Assembly: GCA_002399265.1 (NCBI GenBank)
Contig: DHDG01000049.1
Coordinates: 28,545-45,770, forward strand
Direction: 5' to 3'
Source of the DNA: Firmicutes bacterium UBA4882
Lineage (GTDB): Bacteria > Bacillota > UBA4882
DNA length: 17,226 bases
In this document: positions 1 through 7,248 of the stretch, piece after piece
Layout of the letters: each line of letters begins with the position of its first letter
Position numbering within the stretch: the first letter of the stretch is position 1
Translations under genes and position numbers: made by a program
The notes under the pieces: generated by a model
Told to the model about the DNA's origin: nothing
The model's input: only the letters and a program-made list of their open reading frames with translations
Databases searched by the model: none

Positions 1-440
1 GCAAATGCATTAACCAGCAAAGCCACGATCGGGACTTGCAGAGCTGACAGAGCCGCAACAAGAAAAGTCTCCAGGACGGTCATTGCCGCCGCTCCGACGA
101 TCCAAAGCATAAAATAGCCTGCGAAGACCGCAAGTACATAAGCAAAAACAATTTTAAACCAGACATATAAGGCCAATGAAACAGGTGAAATCTGAATCGA
201 GGCAAACACCTGATCATCCCTATCATCCAGCAGCGAAAATCCGGACATCGCACCATAGGCAAACCCCGTAATCAGAGACAGGATCATAGCGGTAACACTG
301 ACAGCCCGCCCTTCCAAAACGCCGGAGGAAATCAGGTACTTGCCGATCGCGCCCAGCGCCAGCGGCCACAAAAGCATCATCAGCGTCATCTTATCGCGGA
401 TCAGGTTTTTAATTTCGAATTTGGCCAGAGTGACCAGCAT
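1..440 (-). CDS. ABC-2 type exporter permease, partial (3' end off window)
   Basis: Membrane subunit of a drug-type ABC exporter. The reading frame opens at ATG (438-440) and stays open to the window edge, giving 146 residues of the N-terminal part. A soluble start (MLVTLAKFEIKNLIRDK) is followed by hydrophobic segments near residues 20-40, 47-65, 87-115 and 117-145. The start is supported by GGGGGTG five bases upstream, lying inside the last codons of the preceding gene, and only two bases separate the genes. Order and sizes (TetR, ATPase, two short permeases) resemble the heterodimeric fluoroquinolone exporters of the Rv2686c-Rv2688c type. That substrate is inferred from family resemblance only; the missing C-terminus prevents a length comparison. 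Confidence 0.8.
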   Translation of the reverse strand, partial: MLVTLAKFEIKNLIRDKMTLMMLLWPLALGAIGKYLISSGVLEGRAVSVTAMILSLITGFAYGAMSGFSLLDDRDDQVFASIQISPVSLALYVWFKIVFAYVLAVFAGYFMLWIVGAAAMTVLETFLVAALSALQVPIVALLVNAF

Positions 441-442
441 GT

Positions 443-1168
443 TTACACCCCCATTTCCCGCATCACATAATCGTTAAATTTAGGTTTGACTATAAACCGG
501 TAGAGCACAAAAGCAAGCGCAATCAGATAAACAAAGCCGAATACCAGTTTCCAAAGCTCTGTCTCTTTAATGCCGGCCCCAAACAAAATGTTGGCAGCCT
601 CTGGAGGCAGCACAATCAGATACTTTGCTACCTTAGCATTGATTAAGCCAAAGGAGGCAAAGAGCGTCGGAAACAAGCAGACAAAACTGTACACCATTAA
701 ATTGATCAGCACAGCGGTGAAATTTTTAGCATGATAAGAAAGGAAAATGCCGATCAAAGTGTGTACTGTTGTCACAATTACCGCTGCCAGAGCAATCAGT
801 AGGTAGTTATATGAGACATCTTTGACAAAGTACAGAATTCCCGAGATGATTACCACGGTGATCAGCGAGTTCAATACACTGACAATGATCTTGGCCATCA
901 GATACTCGTCTTCTGTAACAGGTGAAACCATGACGGAATTCACGGTATGCTCCTGCTTTTCATAGAACAGAGTGGCACCGACCAACAGAATTGTCATCAT
1001 GGTACTGTCCGTTACAAAAACGACTGGCACGAACTGCTTCAATTGCCCGGCATCAATAAACCATACCAGCGTAGCCCAGACCAGCATTACGACAAAGTTG
1101 GCGGCGAACAAATTATACTTGTTCAGACGGCTGAAGTCACCTCTGATCAGGGGTATCAGTCTATCCAC
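443..1168 (-). CDS. ABC-2 type exporter permease (fluoroquinolone-exporter-like)
   Basis: Integral membrane subunit, 241 residues, probably pairing with the following permease and the upstream ATPase. About six hydrophobic segments are visible: roughly residues 22-40, 47-67, 97-115, 121-142, 150-172 and 209-227. The motif FYEKQEHTV near residues 68-76 followed by 'SPVTEDEYLMAK' is the usual ABC-2 coupling region after the second helix. The start is GTG (1166-1168), chosen because GGGGGTG lies seven bases upstream. It overlaps the ATPase gene by 8 bases, so translation is probably coupled. The family assignment is firm, but the exported compound is not known. Confidence 0.85.
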   Translation of the reverse strand: MDRLIPLIRGDFSRLNKYNLFAANFVVMLVWATLVWFIDAGQLKQFVPVVFVTDSTMMTILLVGATLFYEKQEHTVNSVMVSPVTEDEYLMAKIIVSVLNSLITVVIISGILYFVKDVSYNYLLIALAAVIVTTVHTLIGIFLSYHAKNFTAVLINLMVYSFVCLFPTLFASFGLINAKVAKYLIVLPPEAANILFGAGIKETELWKLVFGFVYLIALAFVLYRFIVKPKFNDYVMREMGV

Positions 1169-2012
1169 GCAAATGCACCCCCGTTACCTTAATGAAAATC
1201 TCTTCCAAGGTTGTTTCGCCACTGTGCAGAGTCTCAATATCCTTGTTCTGCAGCAACTCAAAAAACGCCGGTGTCTTAATCTCATCCATGGTGAATTCCC
1301 GTTGGATCAGTTGACCTTCTTCTTTGTATTCGACTTTGACAGTCCGCTTACCGTATTTAATTTTGAGATTGCGCGGAGAGTCAATTTCCTGCAGCTTTCC
1401 GTCAACAATGAAAGCCACGCGATCGCAGAGTTCGTCGACATCACTCATAATATGGCTGGTCAAAAAGACCGTTCCGCCCTGCTCCCTGAACTCCAATATC
1501 ATATCTTTCATGATGCGGGCATTAACCGGATCAAGTCCATTGGTCGGCTCATCCAGGAACAGCATTTTCGGGTTGTTGAGCAAGGCCCGCACAAAATTGA
1601 GGCGAATCTTCATCCCCTTGGAAAACTCGCCGGCTTTCTTATCTCGGTCATCCCACAATCCGATGCGCTTCAGCATCGGCTCAACATCAACTGGATGCCT
1701 GTAAAGCTGCTTAAAGAAATCCAAATTCTCCATGGCAGTCAGCTTCGAAAAGGAAATCGGCATTTCAAACGAAACCCCGATATCCTGATAGAACTCGTCG
1801 TTGTAGCTCTTTAGGGGTCGACCGCAGTACTCAACTTCGCCCTCAAAATCCCGGAGTAGTTTGATTAACAGCCGTTGAGTTGTGCTCTTGCCAGCGCCGC
1901 TCGGGCCTAAGAATCCAAAAATCTCCCCTTTGGCGATTTCAAAATCGATCCCTTTAACGGTATAATCCTCGTTTTTTGGATACCTGAATTTCAGGCTTTT
2001 TACCTTAATCAA
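1161..2012 (-). CDS. ABC exporter ATP-binding protein
   Basis: ATPase subunit driving the two permeases downstream, 283 residues. Visible motifs are Walker A GPSGAGKST (36-44), the signature EFSKGM (129-134), Walker B MLFLDEP (150-156), a D-loop GLDP (159-162) and an H-loop TSH about 30 residues later. The signature is the FSKGM variant usual for drug or antibiotic ABC-2 exporters, and the Q-loop position carries Glu (SFEMP, 81-85). The start is TTG (2010-2012), preceded by AAAGGAGGG with eight bases of spacing. An 8-base overlap with the tetR stop indicates coupled translation. The C-terminal ~60 residues (MDEIKTPAFFELLQ...TTLEEIFIKVTG) are the usual DrrA-type tail. Confidence 0.92.
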   Translation of the reverse strand: MIKVKSLKFRYPKNEDYTVKGIDFEIAKGEIFGFLGPSGAGKSTTQRLLIKLLRDFEGEVEYCGRPLKSYNDEFYQDIGVSFEMPISFSKLTAMENLDFFKQLYRHPVDVEPMLKRIGLWDDRDKKAGEFSKGMKIRLNFVRALLNNPKMLFLDEPTNGLDPVNARIMKDMILEFREQGGTVFLTSHIMSDVDELCDRVAFIVDGKLQEIDSPRNLKIKYGKRTVKVEYKEEGQLIQREFTMDEIKTPAFFELLQNKDIETLHSGETTLEEIFIKVTGVHLRG

Positions 2013-2610
2013 TTGCGATGCCCTCCTTTAGAATCCGTAACATACTGATCATTCGCGTCAGTAACATCTCCTCCGACCCGGTTTGCTGATATTCTTTGGA
2101 AAGATTAACGCTGAAAGTATAAAACATATCAACAACCAGGCTTGTATCGGTATCGGCTTTGATCCGGCCGCGTTGCTTGTCGCGGTCAAGCATCTCCTTA
2201 TACATGTTCAAACCAGCGGCGGAGTGCGCACGCAATTTTGAAATAAAGACGCTATTATCCAGTTCCATCATCGAGGCAATGCGGCTATATTCCGGCTTTG
2301 CCTTAGCCCATGCGAGGACTTGACTGAACGAATACAGGCAATTCTCAAAAAAATCGGCCTCCGGGTCCAGAGCTTCCATCTGCTTGAAGAGCACCATTTT
2401 TTCCCTGCCGATTTCGGCAACCATATACAAATAGAGATCTTCCTTATTATCAAAGTACTGGTAGAAGCTCCCCCTCGGTATACCGGCAGTTTTGATAATC
2501 TGATTGATCGATGCCTCATCAAACCGCTTGGCAGCAAACTCCTGTACCGCCGCATCAAAAATACGCTTCTGCTTTTGGGGACTGAGATTTAGGAAGGTCG
2601 GTTTAGGCAC
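2005..2610 (-). CDS. TetR/AcrR-family transcriptional repressor
   Basis: DNA-binding regulator, 201 residues, first gene of the exporter operon and probably its ligand-released repressor. The N-terminus shows a TetR helix-turn-helix: helix 1 around RIFDAAVQEFA (16-26), then ASINQIIKTAGIPRGSFYQYF (33-53) and the typical NKEDLY. The C-terminal ligand domain is divergent, as usual. The start is GTG (2608-2610) with AGGAGG nine bases upstream; an ATG nearby leads straight into a stop. A perfect inverted repeat overlapping the -35 box of the only visible promoter (2632-2670) points to autorepression. Release by a substrate of the pump is the usual logic for this layout, not shown here. Confidence 0.92.
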   Translation of the reverse strand: MPKPTFLNLSPQKQKRIFDAAVQEFAAKRFDEASINQIIKTAGIPRGSFYQYFDNKEDLYLYMVAEIGREKMVLFKQMEALDPEADFFENCLYSFSQVLAWAKAKPEYSRIASMMELDNSVFISKLRAHSAAGLNMYKEMLDRDKQRGRIKADTDTSLVVDMFYTFSVNLSKEYQQTGSEEMLLTRMISMLRILKEGIAID

Positions 2611-2631
2611 TTAAAACATCCTCCTGACGAC

Positions 2632-2660
2632 AGCATAGCACAGATGTCGAAATGTGACAA
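2632..2660 (-). promoter_or_regulatory. Sigma-A type promoter of the tetR-exporter operon
   Basis: On the minus strand TTGTCA (2655-2660) and TATGCT (2632-2637) are separated by exactly 17 bases. TGC directly before the -10 makes it an extended -10. The start of transcription would fall near 2625, just upstream of the tetR ribosome site. Five of six bases match at -35 and four of six at -10. Confidence 0.7.
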
Positions 2661-2670
2661 CCCTGTCACA
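2653..2670. promoter_or_regulatory. Putative TetR operator (perfect inverted repeat)
   Basis: TGTGACA (2653-2659), four bases ACCC, then TGTCACA (2664-2670): a perfect 7-base palindrome of 18 bases in total. It covers the -35 box of the operon promoter, so bound protein would block RNA polymerase. Size and symmetry fit a TetR dimer site. Binding itself is inferred from position. Confidence 0.65.
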
Positions 2671-2691
2671 TCAAATTTATGGCATTTAAAT

Positions 2692-2718
2692 AAAAAATTT
2701 CAGCCGTCTTAGAGGCTG
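2692..2718 (-). terminator. Rho-independent terminator after trpS
   Basis: On the minus strand CAGCC (2718-2714) and GGCTG (2705-2701) form a 5-bp stem with an 8-base loop, followed by AAATTTTTT. It lies about 30 bases after the trpS stop and just ahead of the tetR operator, so it would insulate the two units. The stem is short, so efficiency is uncertain. Confidence 0.5.
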
Positions 2719-2747
2719 TAATTTTGGTCTTAAGAAAACTTCATTCG

Positions 2748-3833
2748 TCATATGGTCATATTCATGACTTCCCTGACTTCTTCGAGCGTTTGCACCGCTT
2801 CCGCCCGCGCTGCCGCCACCCCGGAACGCAGAACGTCACGCACATAATCCATGTTCTGTTCCAGTTCTTTGCGACGTGCCCGCAAAGGCCGCAGATATTC
2901 ATTAAGTGATTCTGTCAAGACTTTCTTGAGCAGGCCGGAACCAGCATCCCCAATCTCCGCCGCAATTTCTTCAGGTTTCCTGCCGGTCGCCAACGATATT
3001 AACAACAGCAGATTAGCCACTTCAGGCCGGTTGTCCGGATCATATGTGATGGTTCTTTCCGAGTCGGTTTTGGCTTTCTTGATTAACTGCGCCGTCTCAT
3101 CTTCATCGGTACTTAACATGATCGTATTGTTTCTACTCTTGCTCATTTTCTGCGAGCCATCCAGCCCGAGAATAATCGGCGCTTGGCTTAGCAGCGGTTG
3201 CGGTTCAGGAAAGACCGGCTTATTCTTCGCAAAGCGGTCATTGAAGCGTCTGGCGATGGTCCTGGTCAACTCCAGATGCGGCAATTGGTCTTTGCCAACC
3301 GGCACGACAGTACCTTTGCAGAAGAGAATATCCGCCGCCTGATGCACTGGGTAAGTGTACATGCCAGCATTAATACGTTTCTGCCCGGAAGCCAGAATCT
3401 CTTCTTTAACCGTAGGATTGCGGTCCAACTCCGCATTCGTGACCAGCGTCAAAAAGGGCAGCAACAGCTGATTCAGCTCCGGCACATGACTATGCGGAAA
3501 AACAAAGGTCTTGCCATCGGTCAGATCCATCCCCGCCGCCAGGTAATCAATGGTCAACTGCTGGATATTGTCCGCGATATTTTCAAATGTGTCCCGATCG
3601 GTTAACACCTGATAATCCGCAATCACGATGAAGGTCGGGACGCCCATCTTGTGAAGCCGTACCCGATTCTGTATTGAACCGAACAGGTGCCCAATATGCA
3701 GCCTTCCGGTGGGTCTGTCTCCGGTGAGAACCTTATACTTCGCAGGATTTTGCTGCAAGTCTTGCTCGAGTTTTTTGCTTCTTTCCAGCGTAGCTTCAAA
3801 TGTACCGTAACTCATTTGCTCTTGTTCTGCCAT
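2748..3833 (-). CDS. trpS: Tryptophanyl-tRNA synthetase
   Basis: Class I aminoacyl-tRNA synthetase charging tRNA-Trp with tryptophan, 361 residues. Seen: the nucleotide-binding block TGDRPTGRLHIGHLFGS (37-53) with HIGH at 46-49, YPVHQAADIL (161-170), characteristic of TrpRS rather than TyrRS, and KMSKS at 229-233. It belongs to the GDRPTG type found in many Firmicutes rather than the E. coli GIQPTG...LGN type. It is a little longer than the usual ~330-340, mainly from an N-terminal leader rich in Glu and Gln. The ATG start has only a weak ribosome site (GAGTGACGG), so the Met at residue 7 is an alternative. Only 48 bases separate it from the acetyltransferase gene upstream, and no T-box specifier or antiterminator (the usual control of trpS in this group) fits there. 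Confidence 0.95.
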   Translation of the reverse strand: MAEQEQMSYGTFEATLERSKKLEQDLQQNPAKYKVLTGDRPTGRLHIGHLFGSIQNRVRLHKMGVPTFIVIADYQVLTDRDTFENIADNIQQLTIDYLAAGMDLTDGKTFVFPHSHVPELNQLLLPFLTLVTNAELDRNPTVKEEILASGQKRINAGMYTYPVHQAADILFCKGTVVPVGKDQLPHLELTRTIARRFNDRFAKNKPVFPEPQPLLSQAPIILGLDGSQKMSKSRNNTIMLSTDEDETAQLIKKAKTDSERTITYDPDNRPEVANLLLLISLATGRKPEEIAAEIGDAGSGLLKKVLTESLNEYLRPLRARRKELEQNMDYVRDVLRSGVAAARAEAVQTLEEVREVMNMTI

Positions 3834-3881
3834 TTTTCCGTCACTCTTTTCTTTTTCTATGATAGTAGTGCTGGTGTTGCA

Positions 3882-4445
3882 TCAAAACCTGGACTTCTCA
3901 TATGCCACCCGCTTGGCCATATAAATATCCGGTTTGCCAATCCCGTTGGCATCCGGCATTACCCCAACAATGCTAAACCCAACCTTCTGATAAAACTCAA
4001 AAGGATGCTGCTTAAGATTTCTGATGCCGCCTATTTTCTCTGCCAGGTTTTCATATAGATCAACATCTGTAAGGGTGGTCGCGGCATTCTCGTCATCGGT
4101 TCCCAGCCAAATTGTCAAACCACCGCGTTTGGCGACCTGCTTTTCCAAATCTTCTACCAAAGCCCGGCCGATTCCTTTCCTGCGGAACGATTCCTTAACT
4201 ACCAACGGATGCAGCTCCCATACATTGCCGTCATACATGCTCTTGCCGCCGATCCATCCTTGGACTGTCTCCTTCTCAACCGCCACACGACTGATCTGCC
4301 CTTCACCTATGGAATCGTGCACTTCCGCCAAAGCTTCGTCAAGATTTGGCCAGGCTTGAGAGATGCCTATAAAACTCTCATATAAGAGTGCGGCCGCTTG
4401 TCCGATCAATGCCTCGCTTTCGGTCTTCAGATCGATAATCATCAT
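3882..4445 (-). CDS. GNAT acetyltransferase, aminoglycoside 6'-N-acetyltransferase-like
   Basis: Acetyl-CoA-dependent N-acetyltransferase of about 187 residues. The acetyl-CoA loop is ESFRRKGIGRALVEDLE (RRKGIG) in mid-protein, followed by a beta-strand (LTIWLGTDDE). The C-terminal part HPFEFYQKVGFSIVGVMPDANG with GKPDIYMAKRV is the pattern I associate with AAC(6')-I enzymes, which acetylate the 6'-amino group of aminoglycosides. Aminoglycoside activity is inference. The start is ambiguous: an ATG at 4443-4445 has AGGTG six bases upstream, while a GTG at 4452-4454 uses a second copy of the same site created by a tandem duplication. I chose the ATG. It lies 48 bases upstream of trpS on the same strand and could be co-transcribed with it. 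Confidence 0.8.
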   Translation of the reverse strand: MMIIDLKTESEALIGQAAALLYESFIGISQAWPNLDEALAEVHDSIGEGQISRVAVEKETVQGWIGGKSMYDGNVWELHPLVVKESFRRKGIGRALVEDLEKQVAKRGGLTIWLGTDDENAATTLTDVDLYENLAEKIGGIRNLKQHPFEFYQKVGFSIVGVMPDANGIGKPDIYMAKRVAYEKSRF

Positions 4446-4448
4446 ATT

Positions 4449-4498
4449 TATCACCTGTGTATCACCTGTTTTCGGTTAGTCAGCCCCCGGTTAGTCAG
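4449..4498. repeat. Two short tandem duplications in the intergenic region
   Basis: TATCACCTGT occurs at 4449-4458 and again at 4460-4469 (period 11). CGGTTAGTCAG occurs at 4473-4483 and 4488-4498 (period 15). On the minus strand the first pair duplicates the Shine-Dalgarno ACAGGTGATA of the downstream acetyltransferase. The second duplicates the sequence around the stop codon of the upstream GNAT. Confidence 0.85.
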
Positions 4499-5091
4499 GC
4501 AATCGACGCGCGGAAGGCCTTATATTTTTCCCATTTAAGCTTAAAGGTTAATCCATCATAGCATTGGCCCCGAACCGTTCTGATCCCGTGTATCCGGTTA
4601 CACTCTTCAAAGCCAATTTTCTTCATCAAGCCTAGCACTCTTTCATTTCCCGACCACGTTTGCGTATAGATGTCCTTTATGCCATTGCTGATCATGTATT
4701 GGATGAACAGATCCCAGGCAGCCGTGGCATATCCTTTACGGCGCGCAGACAAGTCCAGAATGTCGACGCCGATAGTACAATGGCCATCGCCCTTGGTATA
4801 CTGATAATGATCATCAATGGTATAGGCATTGCACCATCCGATGTGCTTTTGGCTCGCATCGTTCACACAGATTTGAAAACTCCAGCGCAGACGCCCTTCA
4901 TCTTTTTCCTGGGCCAGCCATGCCAGGCGTTCCTTACGATAACTGTCCGGATCAAATGTCTCTACCCCTTCATTTTCCCAAGGAGCATCCCAGAGCTGCC
5001 ACTCGGTTTCAACCGTTTCCCAACGGATCTGATCTGCGATATCAGATGCTATGAAATCTCTTAAGATAACTTTATCGTTTTTGAGTTTCAT
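4495..5091 (-). CDS. GNAT acetyltransferase (RimJ/RimL-like)
   Basis: Predicted N-acetyltransferase of 198 residues in the Acetyltransf_3 style. The N-terminal LKNDKVILRDFIASDIADQIRWE is the usual opening strand and helix of RimJ/RimL-like enzymes. The acetyl-CoA loop is LSARRKGYATAAWDLFIQYM (RRKGYA), followed by GIKDIYTQTWSGNERVLGLMKKIGFEECNR, the conserved 'N..v..l..k.GF' segment. Substrate unknown: relatives act on ribosomal proteins, antibiotics or small amines. The ATG start overlaps the TGA of an upstream GNAT fragment as ATGA, so it may have been the second gene of a coupled pair. Its stop lies inside a 15-base duplicated stretch. Confidence 0.85.
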   Translation of the reverse strand: MKLKNDKVILRDFIASDIADQIRWETVETEWQLWDAPWENEGVETFDPDSYRKERLAWLAQEKDEGRLRWSFQICVNDASQKHIGWCNAYTIDDHYQYTKGDGHCTIGVDILDLSARRKGYATAAWDLFIQYMISNGIKDIYTQTWSGNERVLGLMKKIGFEECNRIHGIRTVRGQCYDGLTFKLKWEKYKAFRASIA

Positions 5092-5261
5092 CTGCTTATC
5101 CTCATAATATAGTTCACACCCGATATTTTAAAACCCAGTCCGGTATAAAAGTTTATCATTGCCTGATTTGCATCAGAATCAAGTTGTATAAATTCTACGT
5201 TAAAATCTTTACACTCACTGATAAACTTGTTAATAAGCATCTTTCCAATTGCGCTTCTACT
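5088..5261 (-). pseudogene. C-terminal remnant of a GNAT acetyltransferase
   Basis: This stretch between two annotated genes is coding in character although no complete gene fits. The minus-strand frame from 5261 to the TGA at 5088-5090 gives 57 residues. They begin SRSAIGKMLINKF (end of the acetyl-CoA loop and its helix), continue with EFIQLDSDANQAMINFYTGLGF and end ISGVNYIMRISR. That is the last third of a GNAT fold. Upstream the frame meets TGA (5262-5264) inside the 3' end of the dehydrogenase gene, so strands 1-4 and most of the acetyl-CoA loop are gone. An internal ATG at 5238-5240 could give a 50-residue peptide, but it cannot be an active enzyme. The deletion must have joined the dehydrogenase end to the middle of this gene. 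Confidence 0.75.
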
Positions 5262-6018
5262 TCAATTCACTTTGCTTCCCATAATTCGCTGTCATTTTAC
5301 TCATCAATCGGCCCATTTTAATCGGAAACATATAACAGGCAAGCGTTTGAAGCTTTTGGCCCGCGCTATGACAAATAATAAAGCTCTTTTTATTGATATG
5401 CTTGGCAAGCCCAACACCTACTTTTTCCGGGGGTACCATAAACTCTTTTGGGATAGGCAGCGGCTCTGCCGATTTTGTTCTAGTAAGTGGCGGGTGGAAA
5501 ATGTGAAAACTGATCCCGTCATTTTGGTACTCTATGTTCAGGCATTTGGCAAGTGATTCAATCGCTCCTTTACTTGATGCATACGGGCTGATATTTATAA
5601 ATCCCATTACTCCAACGCCAGAACTCGTGAAGATAACCTTACCGCTCTTTTGCTTTTTCATGTATGGCAGCACTGCCTGCGCCAAATATAGTGCCCCGAA
5701 GTAATTTACATCAAATATGTCTCTGTATGTGGCATCATCGGTATTATTCATCGATTCAAATGTGCATCGGCAAGCGTTATGGATAGCACAATCAACGCTT
5801 CCGAATTTCAAAACACTCTCTTCTACACATTCTTTTATTCGATTAGAATCCCTGACATCACAGACTAATGTTAAGAGTGAAGGCCATTCTTTACTAAGAG
5901 CTCCCAGATTGCCACCATCCAAATCCAATACTGTTACATTGTATTTATCCGTCAAAAGCTGTTTAACAAGAAAGTATCCAATACCTTGTGCCGCTCCAGT
6001 GATAATTACATTTTTCAT
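5257..6018 (-). CDS. Short-chain dehydrogenase/reductase (SDR)
   Basis: NAD(P)-dependent oxidoreductase of the classical SDR fold, 253 residues, full length. Seen: cofactor loop TGAAQGIG (7-14), an acidic LDLD (31-34) after the second strand suggesting NAD preference, CDVRD (53-57), FTSSG (130-134) with the catalytic Ser, and the catalytic Tyr146 and Lys150 in PYASSKGAIES. The usual NNAG after strand 4 is changed to HNAC (80-83), a mild departure. Substrate unknown. The ATG is preceded by GGGGGTGGGGC. It lies 41 bases after a GNAT gene, and its last codons abut the broken GNAT remnant, which suggests a deletion endpoint. Confidence 0.88.
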   Translation of the reverse strand: MKNVIITGAAQGIGYFLVKQLLTDKYNVTVLDLDGGNLGALSKEWPSLLTLVCDVRDSNRIKECVEESVLKFGSVDCAIHNACRCTFESMNNTDDATYRDIFDVNYFGALYLAQAVLPYMKKQKSGKVIFTSSGVGVMGFINISPYASSKGAIESLAKCLNIEYQNDGISFHIFHPPLTRTKSAEPLPIPKEFMVPPEKVGVGLAKHINKKSFIICHSAGQKLQTLACYMFPIKMGRLMSKMTANYGKQSELK

Positions 6019-6059
6019 TGCCCCACCCCCGAATAATACCTCTTCACTCTTGGCGGTAC

Positions 6060-6569
6060 TTAGCCCCTAACTAAGATATAATTGAGCTTATCCTCCCAGC
6101 GATCATGCATATCATAATACCGCTCTATTCTCTCTAGCAACTGAAAACCCATTTTCCCCAACACATGCTGCATTCGATAGTTTGTCCCCATGGTATCGGC
6201 GTAAATTGTTTTTAAACCCAAACCGTTAAAAGCATAGTTGACGAGCAAAGATACTGCCTCTGTACCGTACCCTTTTCCTTTTACAGAGTCGTTTACAAGG
6301 ATAATGCCTAACTCACATCTGCTTTTTTCATAGTCAATTCTCTTTAGGTTCGTTAATCCTATGGGATTTCCATTCTTCAGGAAAACTCCATAAGACGGAT
6401 ACCACGAATCTCTTTCTAAGCTGCGATCAAAAGATTCATCCACCTTTTCTTTATTATACACATACGTATTAGGATCCATTTTAGGATCAGCAATGTATAC
6501 TTTCCAGAATGCATGCCAGCTTTCTCTGGTAAAAGAACATAAATCGATACTGCTACCTAATACTTCCAT
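6060..6569 (-). CDS. GNAT acetyltransferase (RimJ/RimL-like)
   Basis: Predicted acetyl-CoA-dependent N-acetyltransferase, 169 residues. The N-terminal third SFTRESWHAFWKVYIADPKMD is divergent. The middle has the strand NPIGLTNLKRIDYEKSRCELGIILVND, then the acetyl-CoA loop VKGKGYGTEAVSLLVNYAF (KGKGYG) and the conserved GLKTIYADTMGTNYRMQHVLGKMGFQ. The C-terminus WEDKLNYILVRG is complete. Substrate unknown. The ATG at 6567-6569 has GGAGGAG with good spacing. It lies 65 bases downstream of the nitroreductase in the same direction, so co-transcription is possible. Confidence 0.87.
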   Translation of the reverse strand: MEVLGSSIDLCSFTRESWHAFWKVYIADPKMDPNTYVYNKEKVDESFDRSLERDSWYPSYGVFLKNGNPIGLTNLKRIDYEKSRCELGIILVNDSVKGKGYGTEAVSLLVNYAFNGLGLKTIYADTMGTNYRMQHVLGKMGFQLLERIERYYDMHDRWEDKLNYILVRG

Positions 6570-6634
6570 TCATAACTCCTCCACGGTTATGTTAAGAAAC
6601 AGCAAGAATACCTGGCGTTCACTACTTTATAGGC

Positions 6635-7195
6635 TTAGCAAAGCTGTTTCATATTTTTGGGTCTGGCTTTGTGCTTTCGGTTGATGTCATACACTTGATA
6701 ATAGACTCTTTTCTCGTTGAACTGTTTTCTAGGCCCTTTTTCTTCATTGGCGTATCCGACATAGGCAATTCCACATGGCACAACATACTCAGGAAGTCCT
6801 ACAATGCGTGATATCTTCCTTTTATTCTGATCACCATAAACCCCCACCCATAAAGAACCCAAGTCGAGGGCTGTGGCACAGAGCAAGATGTTCTGCATGG
6901 CTGCACTGCAATCAAAGATATACATTTCGTCTACATTTCTACACAGATGCGTATTGGCACATACAACTACAGCACACGGTGCATTGTAATTGGCAAAGCC
7001 AAATTCCGCCCTTATTTCATCCATAATACTCTTCTCTGTTACAACCACCATTTCCCATGGTTGATTATTGCATGCTGAAGGTGCAGCAAATGCAGCTTCC
7101 AAAATTGTATCGATCTTCTCTTCTTCCACAGGCTTATCCAAATATGAGCGAATGCTTCTGCGACGAATGAATAAGTTAAGAACGTCTTCATACAT
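6635..7195 (-). CDS. Nitroreductase-family flavoprotein
   Basis: FMN-dependent oxidoreductase of the nitroreductase family, 186 residues, near the usual minimal length. Seen: the N-terminal FMN contact RRRSIRSYLDKPV (11-23), AFAAPSACNNQPWEMVVV (36-52) with the conserved PSACNNQPW, DCSAAMQNILLCATALDLGSLWVGVYGD in the middle, and VPCGIAYVGY before a basic tail. The physiological substrate is unknown; relatives reduce nitro compounds, quinones or flavins. It sits among acetyltransferases, fitting a run of detoxification-type genes. The ribosome site GAGAAGTGA lies upstream of the ATG. Confidence 0.88.
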   Translation of the reverse strand: MYEDVLNLFIRRRSIRSYLDKPVEEEKIDTILEAAFAAPSACNNQPWEMVVVTEKSIMDEIRAEFGFANYNAPCAVVVCANTHLCRNVDEMYIFDCSAAMQNILLCATALDLGSLWVGVYGDQNKRKISRIVGLPEYVVPCGIAYVGYANEEKGPRKQFNEKRVYYQVYDINRKHKARPKNMKQLC

Positions 7196-7248
7196 TACGA
7201 TTCACTTCTCTCGATTTGCTGTCACTTTACTCTGCCACTCCGGGGACT

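Noticed and set aside
972..1814. 280-codon open frame on the plus strand across the ABC ATPase and permease genes
   Set aside because: It is antisense to two clearly recognised genes, its protein shows no family pattern, and its openness follows from the codon use of the opposite strand.
3834..3881. T-box leader expected upstream of trpS
   Set aside because: Only 48 bases are available and no antiterminator sequence or specifier stem is present.
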